From Agapetus fuscipes (Eukaryota; Arthropoda; Insecta; Trichoptera; Glossosomatidae): a stretch of 64,000 nt of DNA. The notes beneath the pieces are model-generated. The model searched no databases, had not been told where the DNA came from, and saw nothing but the letters and a program-made list of their open reading frames with translations. The translations under genes and the position numbers were made by a program. Positions 53,051-62,499 of this stretch are shown here, piece after piece (position 1 is the first letter of the stretch; the number at the start of each line of letters is the position of its first letter). The stretch is from the NCBI GenBank assembly GCA_951799405.1, contig OX637359.1, positions 9,234,201 through 9,298,200 on the forward strand, given 5' to 3'.

Positions 53051-53154
53051 AGTCTTACAAATATGTTCAGCTTTGTTTCCTTTTTTTACTCCTACCGCTT
53101 CTCGTTTGTAACATTTAAACTTATATTCAGTGATCTGTGATTTAAACAGAACAA

Positions 53155-53345
53155 TATATTGTAACGATTTATTAACGGTTCAATTTAACAAAACTTTGAT
53201 TAATTGATTTTAGGATTCACTCACATTTGGTTCACAGTAAACATTCGTAGGTACTATCTCGCTCAACGGCTCTGGTACTAGTCTGCATTCAAAGCATCGC
53301 CATGTCTATTTAAAGGTATAAAGGCTACTCTAGCATTTGCCAGAC
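53155..53345 (+). repeat. LTR-B-like sequence
   Basis: TTGTAACGATTTATTAACGG, GATTCACTCACATTTGGTTC and a TATTTAAAGGTATAAAGG. Related to 22440-22600 and to 63765-63900 inverted. Confidence 0.4.
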
Positions 53346-53349
53346 AATG

Positions 53350-54055
53350 CTAGAATCTTCTCAATTTGAAACTTTGAACAAACACAAGTACAGCCATCCA
53401 AATGCATCCATCTAGAAACACACACACAAATGATTTAAAACACACAGACACACATTTTTACTATCAAGACAAATTCAATCTCAAAATCAACGAATTTCAA
53501 AGCATACCACATTCGAATCACTCTTGTTTTGAGGCGTCTCTGCATGTACACAACACAGTACAGGCAACGCGCATGAAAAAAGGTTTTTTATTAGTTTTCC
53601 GTGACCGCGTAAAGCGCCTCTGGCGGCCGCACCGGGGAACAAGGGAAAGTTTGGCACTTTTAGCAACGGATAGCCACGCGTATACTAAATTTACAACCCC
53701 AAATTGCTGTACGTTTTTTAAGCTGTTTTTAAATGACTACACTGAAATAAAACAACGAAATTTTGTGCCGTACACCTAAACTATTTTTGAAAAAAAAAAG
53801 TTTTTTTCCCATATGGCCGTTAATGCCATTAATACAAAAACTCCTTTTAAACTGTCACCTAGCTTAAATTACTTTAATATAAAAGTCTCTTAAACGAAAA
53901 CTTAACCACTAGATGCGTTTCACCATTGAAACTGTCACCTAAGAATCGCTTACCTAGCTAGGATCCTGTTAAGTAAAGAACTAGTGCAGTGAAAATCTTG
54001 TATTTGTATTTTTATCTTCACAATGATTTGTGTAAAACATATTTACACATGTAAA
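53350..54055. other. unassigned, one 125-codon frame
   Basis: The open frame 53402-53779 is rich in His/Thr at its start and shows no domain. 53600-53650 (GCGCCTCTGGCGGCCGCACC) is locally GC-rich. I do not call a gene. Confidence 0.35.
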
Positions 54056-54057
54056 AC

Positions 54058-54318
54058 ATATTCCTTGACTTATAGGTTGGTATGAGGCTGACCACCCATA
54101 CTGTAAAACATGGTTCACTTTGCCAATGTCACCCCTGTTTCAGGGAAGGTCGGCAAGAGTTGCAGGTTGCAGGGCTTATGTTCATTTGAGATTGGGTTTT
54201 TATATTTATAGATCCGCATGCGGCATGTATTTGCGCGAACTTATACATGTCTGCTTGTGGGAATGCGTTTAATATAAATCTTAAATGATATATATCTTTG
54301 CGGCTTAGATTTAGATTT
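54058..54318 (+). repeat. T1 LINE 3' end, complete tail
   Basis: Complete from TTCCTTGACTTATAGGTTGG to TTAGATTTAGATTTAGACAC, with all blocks. Confidence 0.85.
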
Positions 54319-54589
54319 AGACACACTATTTATAATGGTAATGTTGCCGGCTTGTAATATGCAACTGCATTCAGATGCGTTTCTGTGATGTGATTGTTGT
54401 GGATATCACATTCAATAGTATTTAAAATCTGTATTTTTAATTTTACGGGGCGGTCACAGTCAATAAATCATTCTCACAAGTGATCTTTGATGTGGAGGGG
54501 ACCTGACCCGGAATTATGTGAAAATAAAAACTTGCACAAGTTGCTATTAAATAATAAAAACGTAGAATATGAATAACTAGTAGTAATAA

Positions 54590-54880
54590 CTCCATAGTCC
54601 AGGTGGTAACACTTCGGACTCGTAACTGGAAGGTTGTGGGTTCGAATCCCTGCGGAGCACAAAAAATATACCATTTAAAATTTTCAAATTTGCTCTTCGC
54701 TGGGTTGAAAAAATCATAAACCTTTACCAAAGACCAGTCATCAAAAGTTCTATCCAGCCTTACAGCAACTGGGTCTTGCTTGAGAATTGGCGCTTTCTAC
54801 AGTGACGACCAAGCTCGCAGAGGGCTCTTGAGGTGTGATACACACAAAAACAGCGCTCACCAAATAAATCAGCCTAATTT
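54590..54880 (+). repeat. tRNA-derived SINE2 with tail A, reference copy
   Basis: tRNA-like head: GTCCAGGTGGTAACACTTCG, B box GTGGGTTCGAATCCC. Body CTCTTCGCTGGGTTGAAAAA and CTTACAGCAACTGGGTCTTG. Tail A GGGCTCTTGAGGTGTGATAC and CAGCGCTCACCAAATAAATC. Confidence 0.8.
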
Positions 54881-54904
54881 AATTAATTTTAACTGAACAG
54901 TTGG

Positions 54905-55140
54905 TTAATAAGGGTTTTCGGATATTACCTATACTAGCCGAAATGAGAGAGTTCAGTTCATTTCAGTTCATCCTCAGTCATCGTGCAGAGAGGGTGTCTC
55001 CTGAAGATGTTGGCTACGTCGCAAACGAAACGTCGAGAATGATGTAAGTTCTCCTATAACGGTTCGTGTAATATCCGAAGACTTTAATTACCTAACTGTG
55101 TAATTATGATGACTGTAAATATGACTTACGTCTGTAATTC
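54905..55140 (+). repeat. Penelope-like end, family P5, single arm
   Basis: Shares TTCATCCTCAGTCATCGTGC, TATAACGGTTCGTGTAATAT and AATTACCTAACTGTGTAATT with the fold-back at 2940-3290. Confidence 0.65.
54997..55038 (+). ncRNA. hammerhead ribozyme-like core (P5), intact
   Basis: Helix I TCTC (54997-55000) with GAGA (55035-55038), CTGAAGA 55001-55007, unpaired T, helix II GTTGGC (55009-55014) with GCAAAC (55021-55026, one mismatch), GAA 55027-55029, palindrome ACGT 55030-55033, C 55034. All standard invariant core bases are present. Confidence 0.75.
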
Positions 55141-55182
55141 TAGCTTAAACACAAAAAAAACAATAGATTTTGTAGGGTGTGT

Positions 55183-55400
55183 GTATTCACACAGTAAAAA
55201 TTCATTTTATTTAAAATAAAATTATTTTTCTTAGTTTAATTTTCACAATAATGTTTTATATCTCGAGCACTTTCGACCTTCAATACTCAGGTCAATACTC
55301 TTGATAATGACCTGAGTATTGAAGGTCGAAAGTGCTCGAGATATAAAATATTATTGTCAAAATTAAACTACGTTTAAGAAAAAATAATTTTATTTTAAAC
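55183..55400. repeat. Penelope-like fold-back, family P3
   Basis: Terminal motif at 55183 on the minus strand (GTGTATTCACACAGTAAAAA), then inverted arms around ATCTCGAGCACTTTCGACCT and its inverse. The left arm lost its core by a deletion; the right arm keeps it. Confidence 0.75.
55298..55340 (+). ncRNA. hammerhead-like core with U3/A8 (P3)
   Basis: Helix I CTC/GAG, TTGATAA 55301-55307, unpaired T, helix II GACC 55309-55312 with GGTC 55324-55327, GAA 55328-55330, AGTGCT 55331-55336, C 55337. Confidence 0.55.
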
Positions 55401-55659
55401 AAAAAAACAATGTTTATACATGAAGCTATTTTATTTTGAATGAATAAATGAGACACTTAACATAAACAATTTTATTAATTTGAATTGAATACGGATAATA
55501 TTTTGAGATCCTAATAAAATATTCTAGAAATTCAGTAGTGCAAATGATTCGAATGTTACAGGCATACCACACGTACGTCTTAAAAATAAAATAAAAACTC
55601 AACCCATCCTATTCCCGATAAGAAAGTAATGCAAATTTATATAGGGGTTTTATTGGGCA

Positions 55660-56720
55660 GCGTGTGAATCACTAGCCAAAAACACTAGCTGTAGAAAGTG
55701 CTATAGTCGATGGTAAAAAGATAGTTGAAGAGCAAGTGAGGATTACTTCCTCGCTTCCGCAAGGGAGAAAGAAGGGAAACAAGTAAGGCAGATAGGAAAA
55801 AGCCAGTGGGACAATAAGTATGCTTGTGATATGGCAAGCTAGTAGAGAGGATGTTTGAGAAGGAAGTGATTGTTTTGTGTAAAAACTTATGAAAATACTT
55901 GAATAGGAGCTAGTATAAAAGTTATTTAGAAATGTGGTGGGCCAATTGATGCGCAGACTAGCTGTTGGAAAGTAAGCAAGGATAAAAATAAACAAAATGT
56001 GGATATGGCCATGACAGTCAATTGAGAAGTAAGGCCGAGCAGAATAGTGATACAGGAAAGTAGAGTAGCATCTAGAGTGAAAGTGTAGAAAAAAACTTAT
56101 AAGTAAGAAACGAAAGAAGAAAGAAAACTAATCACGAAGCTAGTGAGAAAGGAAGTGAGAGAACATGTGGAAAAATACGTGGAAAATTTGTTGAAATTAA
56201 TGAGGGTAGCTAAAAAGGAAGCTTGTGTGGAAACCTGCGGTAACCAGTGAAGGTGCTAGTGTAAAAGGAAGTAGAGAGTGAAGGTGAACACAACAACAAA
56301 AAAACTAGGGTACCTAGTAAGAAGTCGGATAACTAGTTGAAAAACTTATGAGAAAGTAGAAGAGTGCGAAGAAGTGCGTGCAGAAGATAATTTTGGAGCT
56401 ATTTTAATAACTTGCCTGGAGCATAGAAAAAAATATTAGTGAAGATGGTAGTGTAAAAGAAAGTGATGAAGCAAGTAAAGACGAAAGTTGAGAAATAAGT
56501 TAGGTAGAAAGTGGAAGAATGCGTAAAGAAGATTATTTTGAAGCCAATGTAAAAACTAGTCTGGAACCTAGAAAAAAAACTAGTAAAGATGCTAGTGCAA
56601 AAGAAAGTGACGAAGCAAGAAGAGAGGTTAGTGGGGGAGCAAGTAGAGAAGCTAGTCGAGAGGAAATAAAAACTTTTATGATAAGGCTGAGGGTGTAAGT
56701 GTGTATGACTGACTAGTGGG
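55660..56720 (+). repeat. purine-rich degenerate repeat
   Basis: About 1 kb of strongly A/G-rich plus strand full of GTAGAAGC, GCTAGTG and GAAAGTGA segments. Two long units of roughly 145 bases stand out (about 56364-56485 and 56510-56625: TAAAAGAAAGTGATGAAGCA / CAAAAGAAAGTGACGAAGCA). The second is open for over 60 codons with Ser/Glu/Arg repeats. Could be a decayed low-complexity coding exon or a minisatellite. Confidence 0.45.
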
Positions 56721-56724
56721 CAAA

Positions 56725-56995
56725 GAAGAAGCTACAATCACGGTCAAGAAACAGTTTTTTGTTAGCCACATTTATAGACTTAGGTTTAGAAGAAATATGT
56801 TTTACCACTTTGAATAATATTTTCAATTTAGGTATAATTTCAGTAAAAAAGCATTTAATCATTCCATAAACCCATGCGTGTTATTCATTAAAATATCAGA
56901 ACTACACTAGCATGAAATCAACTCATTCAGAGGCTCAAATGTTGTCATTAATATGTCTTCGTTTAAAAAAAAATGGTCAATGAGCCATTGCGCAA
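56725..56995. other. unassigned stretch
   Basis: No features recognised. Confidence 0.4.
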
Positions 56996-56999
56996 GTTT

Positions 57000-57200
57000 G
57001 CAATAGTGTTCGGTGAGCGTGCTTTTGCAGTGGTAGCTCTTTAGGCATTGAATTGACTGCCACATGTGGTTCGAAAGGTTGCCGAAAGCAGTCACTTCAA
57101 GACACGTCTAAAGACCGATCTGTTTACAGAATCTCTTGAGGCGCCCTTGGAGTGACAATATTACAAAACGGCACCGATAAAAAAGGCAGCTGATTCATCA
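57000..57200 (+). pseudogene. CR1-like LINE ORF2 C-terminus, decayed
   Basis: With stops and shifts it still spells ALNLPHVVRK-like sequence, HFKTRLKTDLFTES and APLE, then TACAAAACGGCACCGATAAA and ATTCATCATC. It is related to 29640-29925. Confidence 0.55.
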
Positions 57201-57204
57201 TCTA

Positions 57205-57955
57205 TATGTTGATGACTGAACAGTAAAGACTTACGGATGTTGGAATGGGTCGGAAGATTCACAACACAATATTAGATTGGAGATACAAGGTGGATAGTCC
57301 ATCAGGGCGGGACGTTACGTCTACTCAGGTTGGCGGTTCGAATAGGAACGGGAAGAGCAAGAAGGATATGCTTGCTACGTGGTGTGGCGTTTACTTCTAC
57401 GTCACCGGTTGTTCTTCGCTTGGTGGTAAAAAAGAGAACTTTGATTTAGCTCTGATATTTTAATATGGCTACCGCATATTTATTCATAGCTAAACATGAT
57501 AAAATAGAAAAAAAAAATTTAAAAACATCTGAAAGAGTTTTATCTAAATGGTCGCTCACACCCATCACACGCGAGCTTTTAAAATAGAAAAATCTTTATT
57601 TATTTTTGGCAAGTGAGCGTGCGGCTTTATCAGTAGCGCAGTCTTATGGTTTGTACGTGCAACTGGGCGAATCTTTTAGCCCCGTCTTTCAATTGCGAGC
57701 CTTTATCTATAAAAAAAGAAATGCAACCCACAGTATAAAAAATACGTTTAAACTCAACCATAACGCTTACAAAAAAATGTGTGTAAACTTAAACAGCGGC
57801 TCTAGTGAGTTTTTTTGGTTTTTAAGAATTTTCTGTAGAACCGTTGAGGTATAATTTAAGTGGAGCTGAAACTGAAGCGCACTATGAGACATAGCTGTCA
57901 ACCGGATCTGTCAAAACACAGACCTGACAAATACAACATAATACTTAGTAATCAT
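57205..57955. other. unassigned stretch
   Basis: Short frames at 57245-57463 and 57606-57854 have no known domains. Confidence 0.4.
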
Positions 57956-58174
57956 ATAAAATACTGTTTTGTTGCTTTCTCAATCTTGTGTTATGATGAA
58001 AGACTTAAAAAGTGTGTTAACAGAGAAAATGTGAAAGGAAATAAAGGAAAGGAAAGGAAAAACAAAGAATGGCTGGATCAGATTGGTGAAATTTTGAAAG
58101 AATGGAATATACAAATGTAATGCAAACGAAGGAAATGTATGAAAAAGGTGATGGATATGAATATACTGAAAAAG

Positions 58175-58312
58175 TAAAAGAAGAGAATTTAATTTTGATT
58201 TGTCATTTTTATTGTCCTGAGGATGCCTTTTTAGGCGAAAACTGTTAGACATATTTAAAATAAAATAATAAAAAAGTGAATTAAAACAGTATATTTATTT
58301 GATTAATTAGAC
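58175..58312 (+). mobile_element. 138-base PLE-derived insertion with 8-base duplication
   Basis: TGAAAAAG occurs at 58167-58174 and 58313-58320 on either side of the element inside the T2 coding remnant. The insert holds one complete hammerhead core and a P4-type 3' segment (AAAAAAGTGAATTAAAACAG). Confidence 0.7.
58214..58250 (+). ncRNA. hammerhead ribozyme-like core (P4), intact
   Basis: Helix I GTC (58214-58216) with GAC (58248-58250), CTGAGGA 58217-58223, unpaired T, helix II GCC/GGC around TTTTTA, GAA 58237-58239, helix III AAC-T-GTT 58240-58246, A 58247 as cleavage-site base. Confidence 0.7.
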
Positions 58313-58454
58313 TGAAAAAGGTATGCAAGAATATGAAAAAATGTAGGAAAATCTTCAGTGGCTCTGCCCACCCCTAGTGAAATGGCGACAGAGTTACAGT
58401 TACAGTTTAAGTGTTTCCACACTCAATAATCATAAATGTCACGATTCTTTAGGA

Positions 58455-58615
58455 TAATGCACTTTTCAATGTGAGAATGTGAGAGTTGTTATACGATAAG
58501 TTTAAAAAAAAAATTACAATTTTCATAAAACACGTTGGTTCAGTACATATACAAAGATTGCATATGTGAAACTACCTCTAATAGACATACGACAAACAAG
58601 CACTAAGGGAACGTT
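58455..58615. mobile_element. MITE M1, partial
   Basis: GAATGTGAGAGTTGTTATAC and ACGACAAACAAGCACTAAGG-like right end. Confidence 0.6.
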
Positions 58616-58639
58616 ATGCTCACATAGCAGACATTTTTT

Positions 58640-58770
58640 TTTTAGCTTCTCTCACACTTGCTTGTTAACAGTGAAATCACACTCGGAGCATCTTGGTTCT
58701 CTTTTTACGTGACAATAATTTGTGTTGAAGTAGTTTCCAATACTTTCGGATCATTTATATTATAAAATAA
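58640..58770. repeat. unnamed repeat segment
   Basis: GTTAACAGTGAAATCACACT and AGTAGTTTCCAATACTTTCG correspond to 27770-27880. Confidence 0.4.
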
Positions 58771-59064
58771 ATCAGTGTAACGCTGCGTTTGAGTTTACAC
58801 GCAAACTTCTATACTTGATATCCTGAAACACAACTATCTTCATAATATATCAAATACAAGCGTAAATAAAATATTTTATTACCGTGATAAGTACTGGGCT
58901 TTTTTTGAGGGTTCAACCCTTTTTTTATTTATATTATTCAGTGCATTTTCAGGCTGTAAAAAATGAATGAGTTTTCCTGAAACCCAACCTACGTGTTTAT
59001 TTATCAAATTTATTTTATAACATTTTGCGTACACTTGTTATTTGTTGTATTAAAAAAACTCCAT

Positions 59065-59272
59065 ACTGTAAAAAATGGTTCACTTTGCTTATGTCACCCC
59101 TGCTTCAGGGAAGGTCGGCACGAGTTTTTCACGAGGGTTTTTATATTGTAGGTCCACATGCGGCATGTGTAAGCGCAAAATTATACATGTCTGCTTGTGG
59201 AAATGCATTTAATATGAATCTCAAATGATACATATCCTTGCAGCTTAGATTTAGATTGGATTTAGATACAAA
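59065..59272 (+). repeat. T1 LINE 3' end
   Basis: TGTAAAAAATGGTTCACTTT to TTAGATTTAGATTGGATTTA, with a short deletion after GGTCGGCACGAGTT. Confidence 0.8.
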
Positions 59273-59277
59273 ATATT

Positions 59278-59570
59278 TTAAAACTCAGCTGGTAGAATGC
59301 TTGTTTTTAAAGTCAGAGGGCTTGGGTTTGATTCCTGTCAAGGGTTACGAAATCATTTCCCATTTTTGTGTAAATTTAAAAACCAAAAAATAAAATAAAA
59401 CAACAAGGTTTACTCAGCCTTCATAAGAAATACGAACGAAAGGGAACCCCTCATTTGAAGTGAAGAGGCTTACGTTAACACACTCTTTTAGCTGTAAAAA
59501 TATAAAGATTTCACTCTCCACATGAGCCTCAATAGGGGTAAGAGGTTGTTGTAAGAAGTTGCATTCTATT
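59278..59570 (+). repeat. SINE1, old diverged copy
   Basis: AACTCAGCTGGTAGAATGCT, GGGTTTGATTCCTGTCAAGG and TTTACTCAGCCTTCATAAGA. Directly follows the T1 tail. Confidence 0.7.
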
Positions 59571-59684
59571 TTTGTCTTATTTTTAATTACTTTCGACTGG
59601 CAAACGTCACAAAGTTAGCTACCAATAAAAAAATATAAGTGAGCCTTTGCCCTGCCCAAAAAAACGAAGAGTGTACATTGACAG

Positions 59685-59990
59685 ATCCGCAGTCTAGTGG
59701 TAAACACTTCATACTCGTAAATGGAAGGTTGTTGGTATGAATCCTGATGGGGCACAAAAAAAATACCATTTATATTTTCTAATGTGCTCTCCGCTGGGTG
59801 AAAAATTTATAAGCCTTTACCTAAGAATTGTCACAAAAGGTCCATCCAGCATCACAATAACTGAGTCTTGCTTGAGAATTGGCACTTGCTACTGCGACGA
59901 CCAAGCTAGTATAGGGCTCTTGAGGTGTGATACACACAAAAACAGCGCTCACCAAATAAATCATAATACTATTATTATTATTATGAAGAC
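59685..59990 (+). repeat. tRNA-derived SINE2 with tail A
   Basis: Head GTCTAGTGGTAAACACTTCA, body GCTCTCCGCTGGGTGAAAAA, tail A GGGCTCTTGAGGTGTGATAC, AACAGCGCTCACCAAATAAA and an ATT microsatellite. Confidence 0.75.
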
Positions 59991-59999
59991 AGCATGATG

Positions 60000-60125
60000 G
60001 ATTTCAAGGAGATAAAAGAAGATAAAAGCATGAATGCAACAAAGTGTAGACTTATTTGTGGAGGTACTGGCTACCTCTATTGAAAAAGCAGCTGGATCTA
60101 AGTACAAGTATAGTACCTTAATAAC
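60000..60125 (+). repeat. T2 LINE 3' end
   Basis: TTGTGGAGGTACTGGCTACC, then AAGTACAAGTATAG repeats. Confidence 0.5.
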
Positions 60126-60224
60126 CCAGCCCTGTGACGTCTCAATTTCATTGACATTTTCAATTGTGCGGACCTAAATTTATTATCAAATTTCATTCAT
60201 TTATTTAGTATCACATGCATACTG

Positions 60225-60425
60225 TAAAAAATGGTTCACTTTGCCAATGGTACCCCTGTTTCAGGGAATGTCGGCAAGAGTTGCAGGGCTTATGTTGATT
60301 TGAGGTTTGGATTTTATTTGTAAGTACACAATCAGCATTTGTAAGCGCGAACTACACGTGTTTGTTTGTGGGCATACATCTGAGAGCTTTGAATGAATAT
60401 ATCCTTGCAACTTAGATTATAGATA
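60225..60425 (+). repeat. T1 LINE 3' end
   Basis: TGTAAAAAATGGTTCACTTT through GTAAGCGCGAACTACACGTG to CAACTTAGATTATAGATAG. Confidence 0.8.
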
Positions 60426-60429
60426 GACA

Positions 60430-60710
60430 TGTAACCTTCTACATTCCCTACCTCTTTCTTTTGCCTTTTATTTGTATTAAGGTCCGACTCTATCGAGGAC
60501 ATAGACCACACCCTAGAACAATCTGAACACGCACACAAAACTATCGGCTCCAATTATTCTTGAGGAGTTTGCCGGAATTCAGGCCAGAAATATATACAGA
60601 AGCCGTGATCAATATGAAACAAACTTATTTCTGGCCTATTTACTTATTCTACGTAAAAGTTTTAATACAATTTGATACATGCATTTCTACTAAGCTTTAA
60701 AGAACAAAAA
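60430..60710. other. unassigned stretch
   Basis: No features recognised. Confidence 0.4.
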
Positions 60711-60714
60711 ATTG

Positions 60715-60865
60715 TAATTAAACACTGTTTTATTTTCACTCTATTACCTTTTTTTATTTTAATTAAAATTCATTAGATTTTTTGATTCTATAAATTAAAT
60801 AGTAAAAATCAATTATTAACATGAATTTTCAGTGTTGATACACAAACCATACAACATATAAGCTA
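60715..60865 (+). repeat. Penelope-like end, P2 type, core lost
   Basis: ATTAAACACTGTTTTATTTT at 60718 and terminal motif TGAATTTTCAGTGTTGATAC at 60832, as in 25531-25880. The hammerhead region between is deleted. Confidence 0.5.
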
Positions 60866-60909
60866 AAACAGTTTCTACGTCCAACAAAGTGGTAGTCTAT
60901 TTTGTAATT

Positions 60910-61140
60910 TTTAAAACTAAGTTGCAAGGATAAACTGACATTTAAGATTCATATTAAATGCCAACACGTATGTGTTTGCATTTACACATGCAGAAAGTTT
61001 GTTTACAAAACAAAAACCTAGTTCTCAAATTGGCATAATGTTGCAAATTTGCCGAGCTTTCCTGAAAAAGCGGTGATATTGGCACCTTCTAATAGTTTGG
61101 GTGGTCAATGGTCATGCTCATACCAATCTTCAAGTCAAAG
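60910..61140 (-). repeat. T1 LINE 3' end, diverged
   Basis: AAGTTGCAAGGATAAACTGA to GGTCATGCTCATACCAATCT. Confidence 0.65.
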
Positions 61141-61179
61141 AAGTTATGTATTTAGAATATAAAAATCCTTTAGTATATA

Positions 61180-61790
61180 ATAATCTATAATCTAAGTTGC
61201 AAGGATATATTCATTTAAAGCTCTCAAATGAATGCCCACTTACAAACACGTGTAGTTCGCGCTTACAAATGCTAAATGTGTTCTTACAAATAAAATCCAA
61301 ACCTCAAATGAACATAAGCCCTACATCTTTTGCCGACCTTCCCTGACACAGGGGTGACATTGGCAAAGTTAACCATTTTTTACAGTATGGGTGGTCAGCC
61401 TCATACCAACCTATAAGTCAAGGAATACAATTAATAAATAACATTTAAGTATAAAAAAAGAACAAAACCTTAAAAAGAAATCTATACAAAAAAGTCAATA
61501 ATTTCCTTTACAAAAAAATGTAACAAATTAATAAACCAACATTACAAATCAACAACAGATTAGCCGCCTTTTCTTTCTGTCCTTGCATACTTCATTTATT
61601 TCATCCAGAGTCATAAACTTTATCAAACAAGCCCTCTTTTTATTATGACTCTGGATATTAGAGGGCTCTTGAGGTGTGATACACACAAAAACAGCGCTCA
61701 CCAAATAAATCATCCTATTATTATTATTATTATCCCATTCATTCGCTAATTCAGAAATTTGATCCATCCATACTTTTCTCGGTCTTCCTC
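61180..61790 (-). repeat. T1 LINE 3' end including ORF C-terminus
   Basis: Complete tail (61183-61425) plus 3' UTR and the coding end. On the minus strand 61548-61790 reads GRGRPRKVWMDQISELANEW and, after the small insertion, NIQSHNKKRACLIKFMTLDE to DRKKRRLIC. Confidence 0.8.
61663..61732 (+). repeat. 70-base SINE2 tail A insertion in T1 coding sequence
   Basis: AGGGCTCTTGAGGTGTGATA, CAGCGCTCACCAAATAAATC and an ATT microsatellite interrupt the T1 ORF between the codons for NEW and NIQS. The head and body are absent, as in a strongly 5'-truncated insertion. Confidence 0.75.
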
Positions 61791-61794
61791 TACC

Positions 61795-61910
61795 ACATGT
61801 CCAATGAACATAAACCCTGTAACTCGTACCACCCTTTTTTGAAATAATAGTGACATTAGCAAAGTTTTTTTTTAAATATGGGTGGTCAGCCTCATACAAA
61901 CCTCATTGTT
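61795..61910 (-). repeat. T1 LINE 3' end fragment
   Basis: ATGAACATAAACCCTGTAAC and TATGGGTGGTCAGCCTCATA. It abuts the previous copy at the GGTCTTCCTCTACCACAT junction. Confidence 0.7.
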
Positions 61911-62049
61911 AAAGAAAATGGCTCAATAAAAAAATCCTACTTACGTACATACATGTATAAATCATAGATACATAAGATACAGAGGCCCCTGAAAAAGGGG
62001 TGACCTGGTAAAATGAACTATTTTTTTGTAGAATGGGATTTCATCATCA

Positions 62050-62495
62050 TTTTTTACAAAAAAATTCTATGTATTCTTAGGACCATTCCTTTATAATAGG
62101 CTAAATGCACTGATAGACATATATCCCTTAAATTACATAAATTGTAAATTGACTCTCCATGACACTCTACAAGACATGATCTACGAAGATACAGAGAAGC
62201 TCTTAATTGTAGTTGAGTAAATTTATATTTCTATTTTACATTTGTTTATCCTAATATCTTGAGTTAACTAAGTTTATAGAATTAGAACCAAGATTTAAGA
62301 TGGTAGTATTAAAATATGAATTAATGTAATAATTATTATTTATTTAGGTACATATTGTGTACAAGCTCTCTACGCCTGAGATACAGGATTTCCTAGTTCA
62401 GGCACATGTACTATTTTCGTATTAAGTTAAAGTCCTTATGTGTACAAATGTAATGTTAAGAGGTGTTTTTGTATAAATAAATATATAATATTTTT
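62050..62495 (+). pseudogene. LINE ORF2 C-terminal end and 3' UTR
   Basis: A short frame ending at 62220 reads GPFLYNRLNALIDIYPLNYI and ends LLIVVE-stop. The F-x-x-LYN-x-L block is the usual end of CR1/Jockey-type ORF2. It is followed by about 280 bases of AT-rich 3' sequence. It abuts a P4 PLE end. Confidence 0.45.
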
Positions 62496-62499
62496 TAGT

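Larger units (their letters stand above)
57980..58405 (+). pseudogene. T2 LINE ORF C-terminus split by a PLE fragment
   Basis: NKEWLDQIGEILKEWNIQM and, after a stop, RKCMKKVMDMN lead to 58174. After the insertion the frame resumes as KVCKNMKKCRK. The tail has CAGTGGCTCTGCCCACCCCT and GAGTTACAGTTACAG. Confidence 0.65.

Noticed and set aside
53402..53779. 125-codon plus-strand frame as a gene
   Set aside because: No domain, no neighbouring exons, and repeat-like sequence on both sides.
54590..54665. Possible tRNA gene at the SINE2 head
   Set aside because: Repeated at 18012 and 59685 with the same downstream body; no cloverleaf closure. SINE head.
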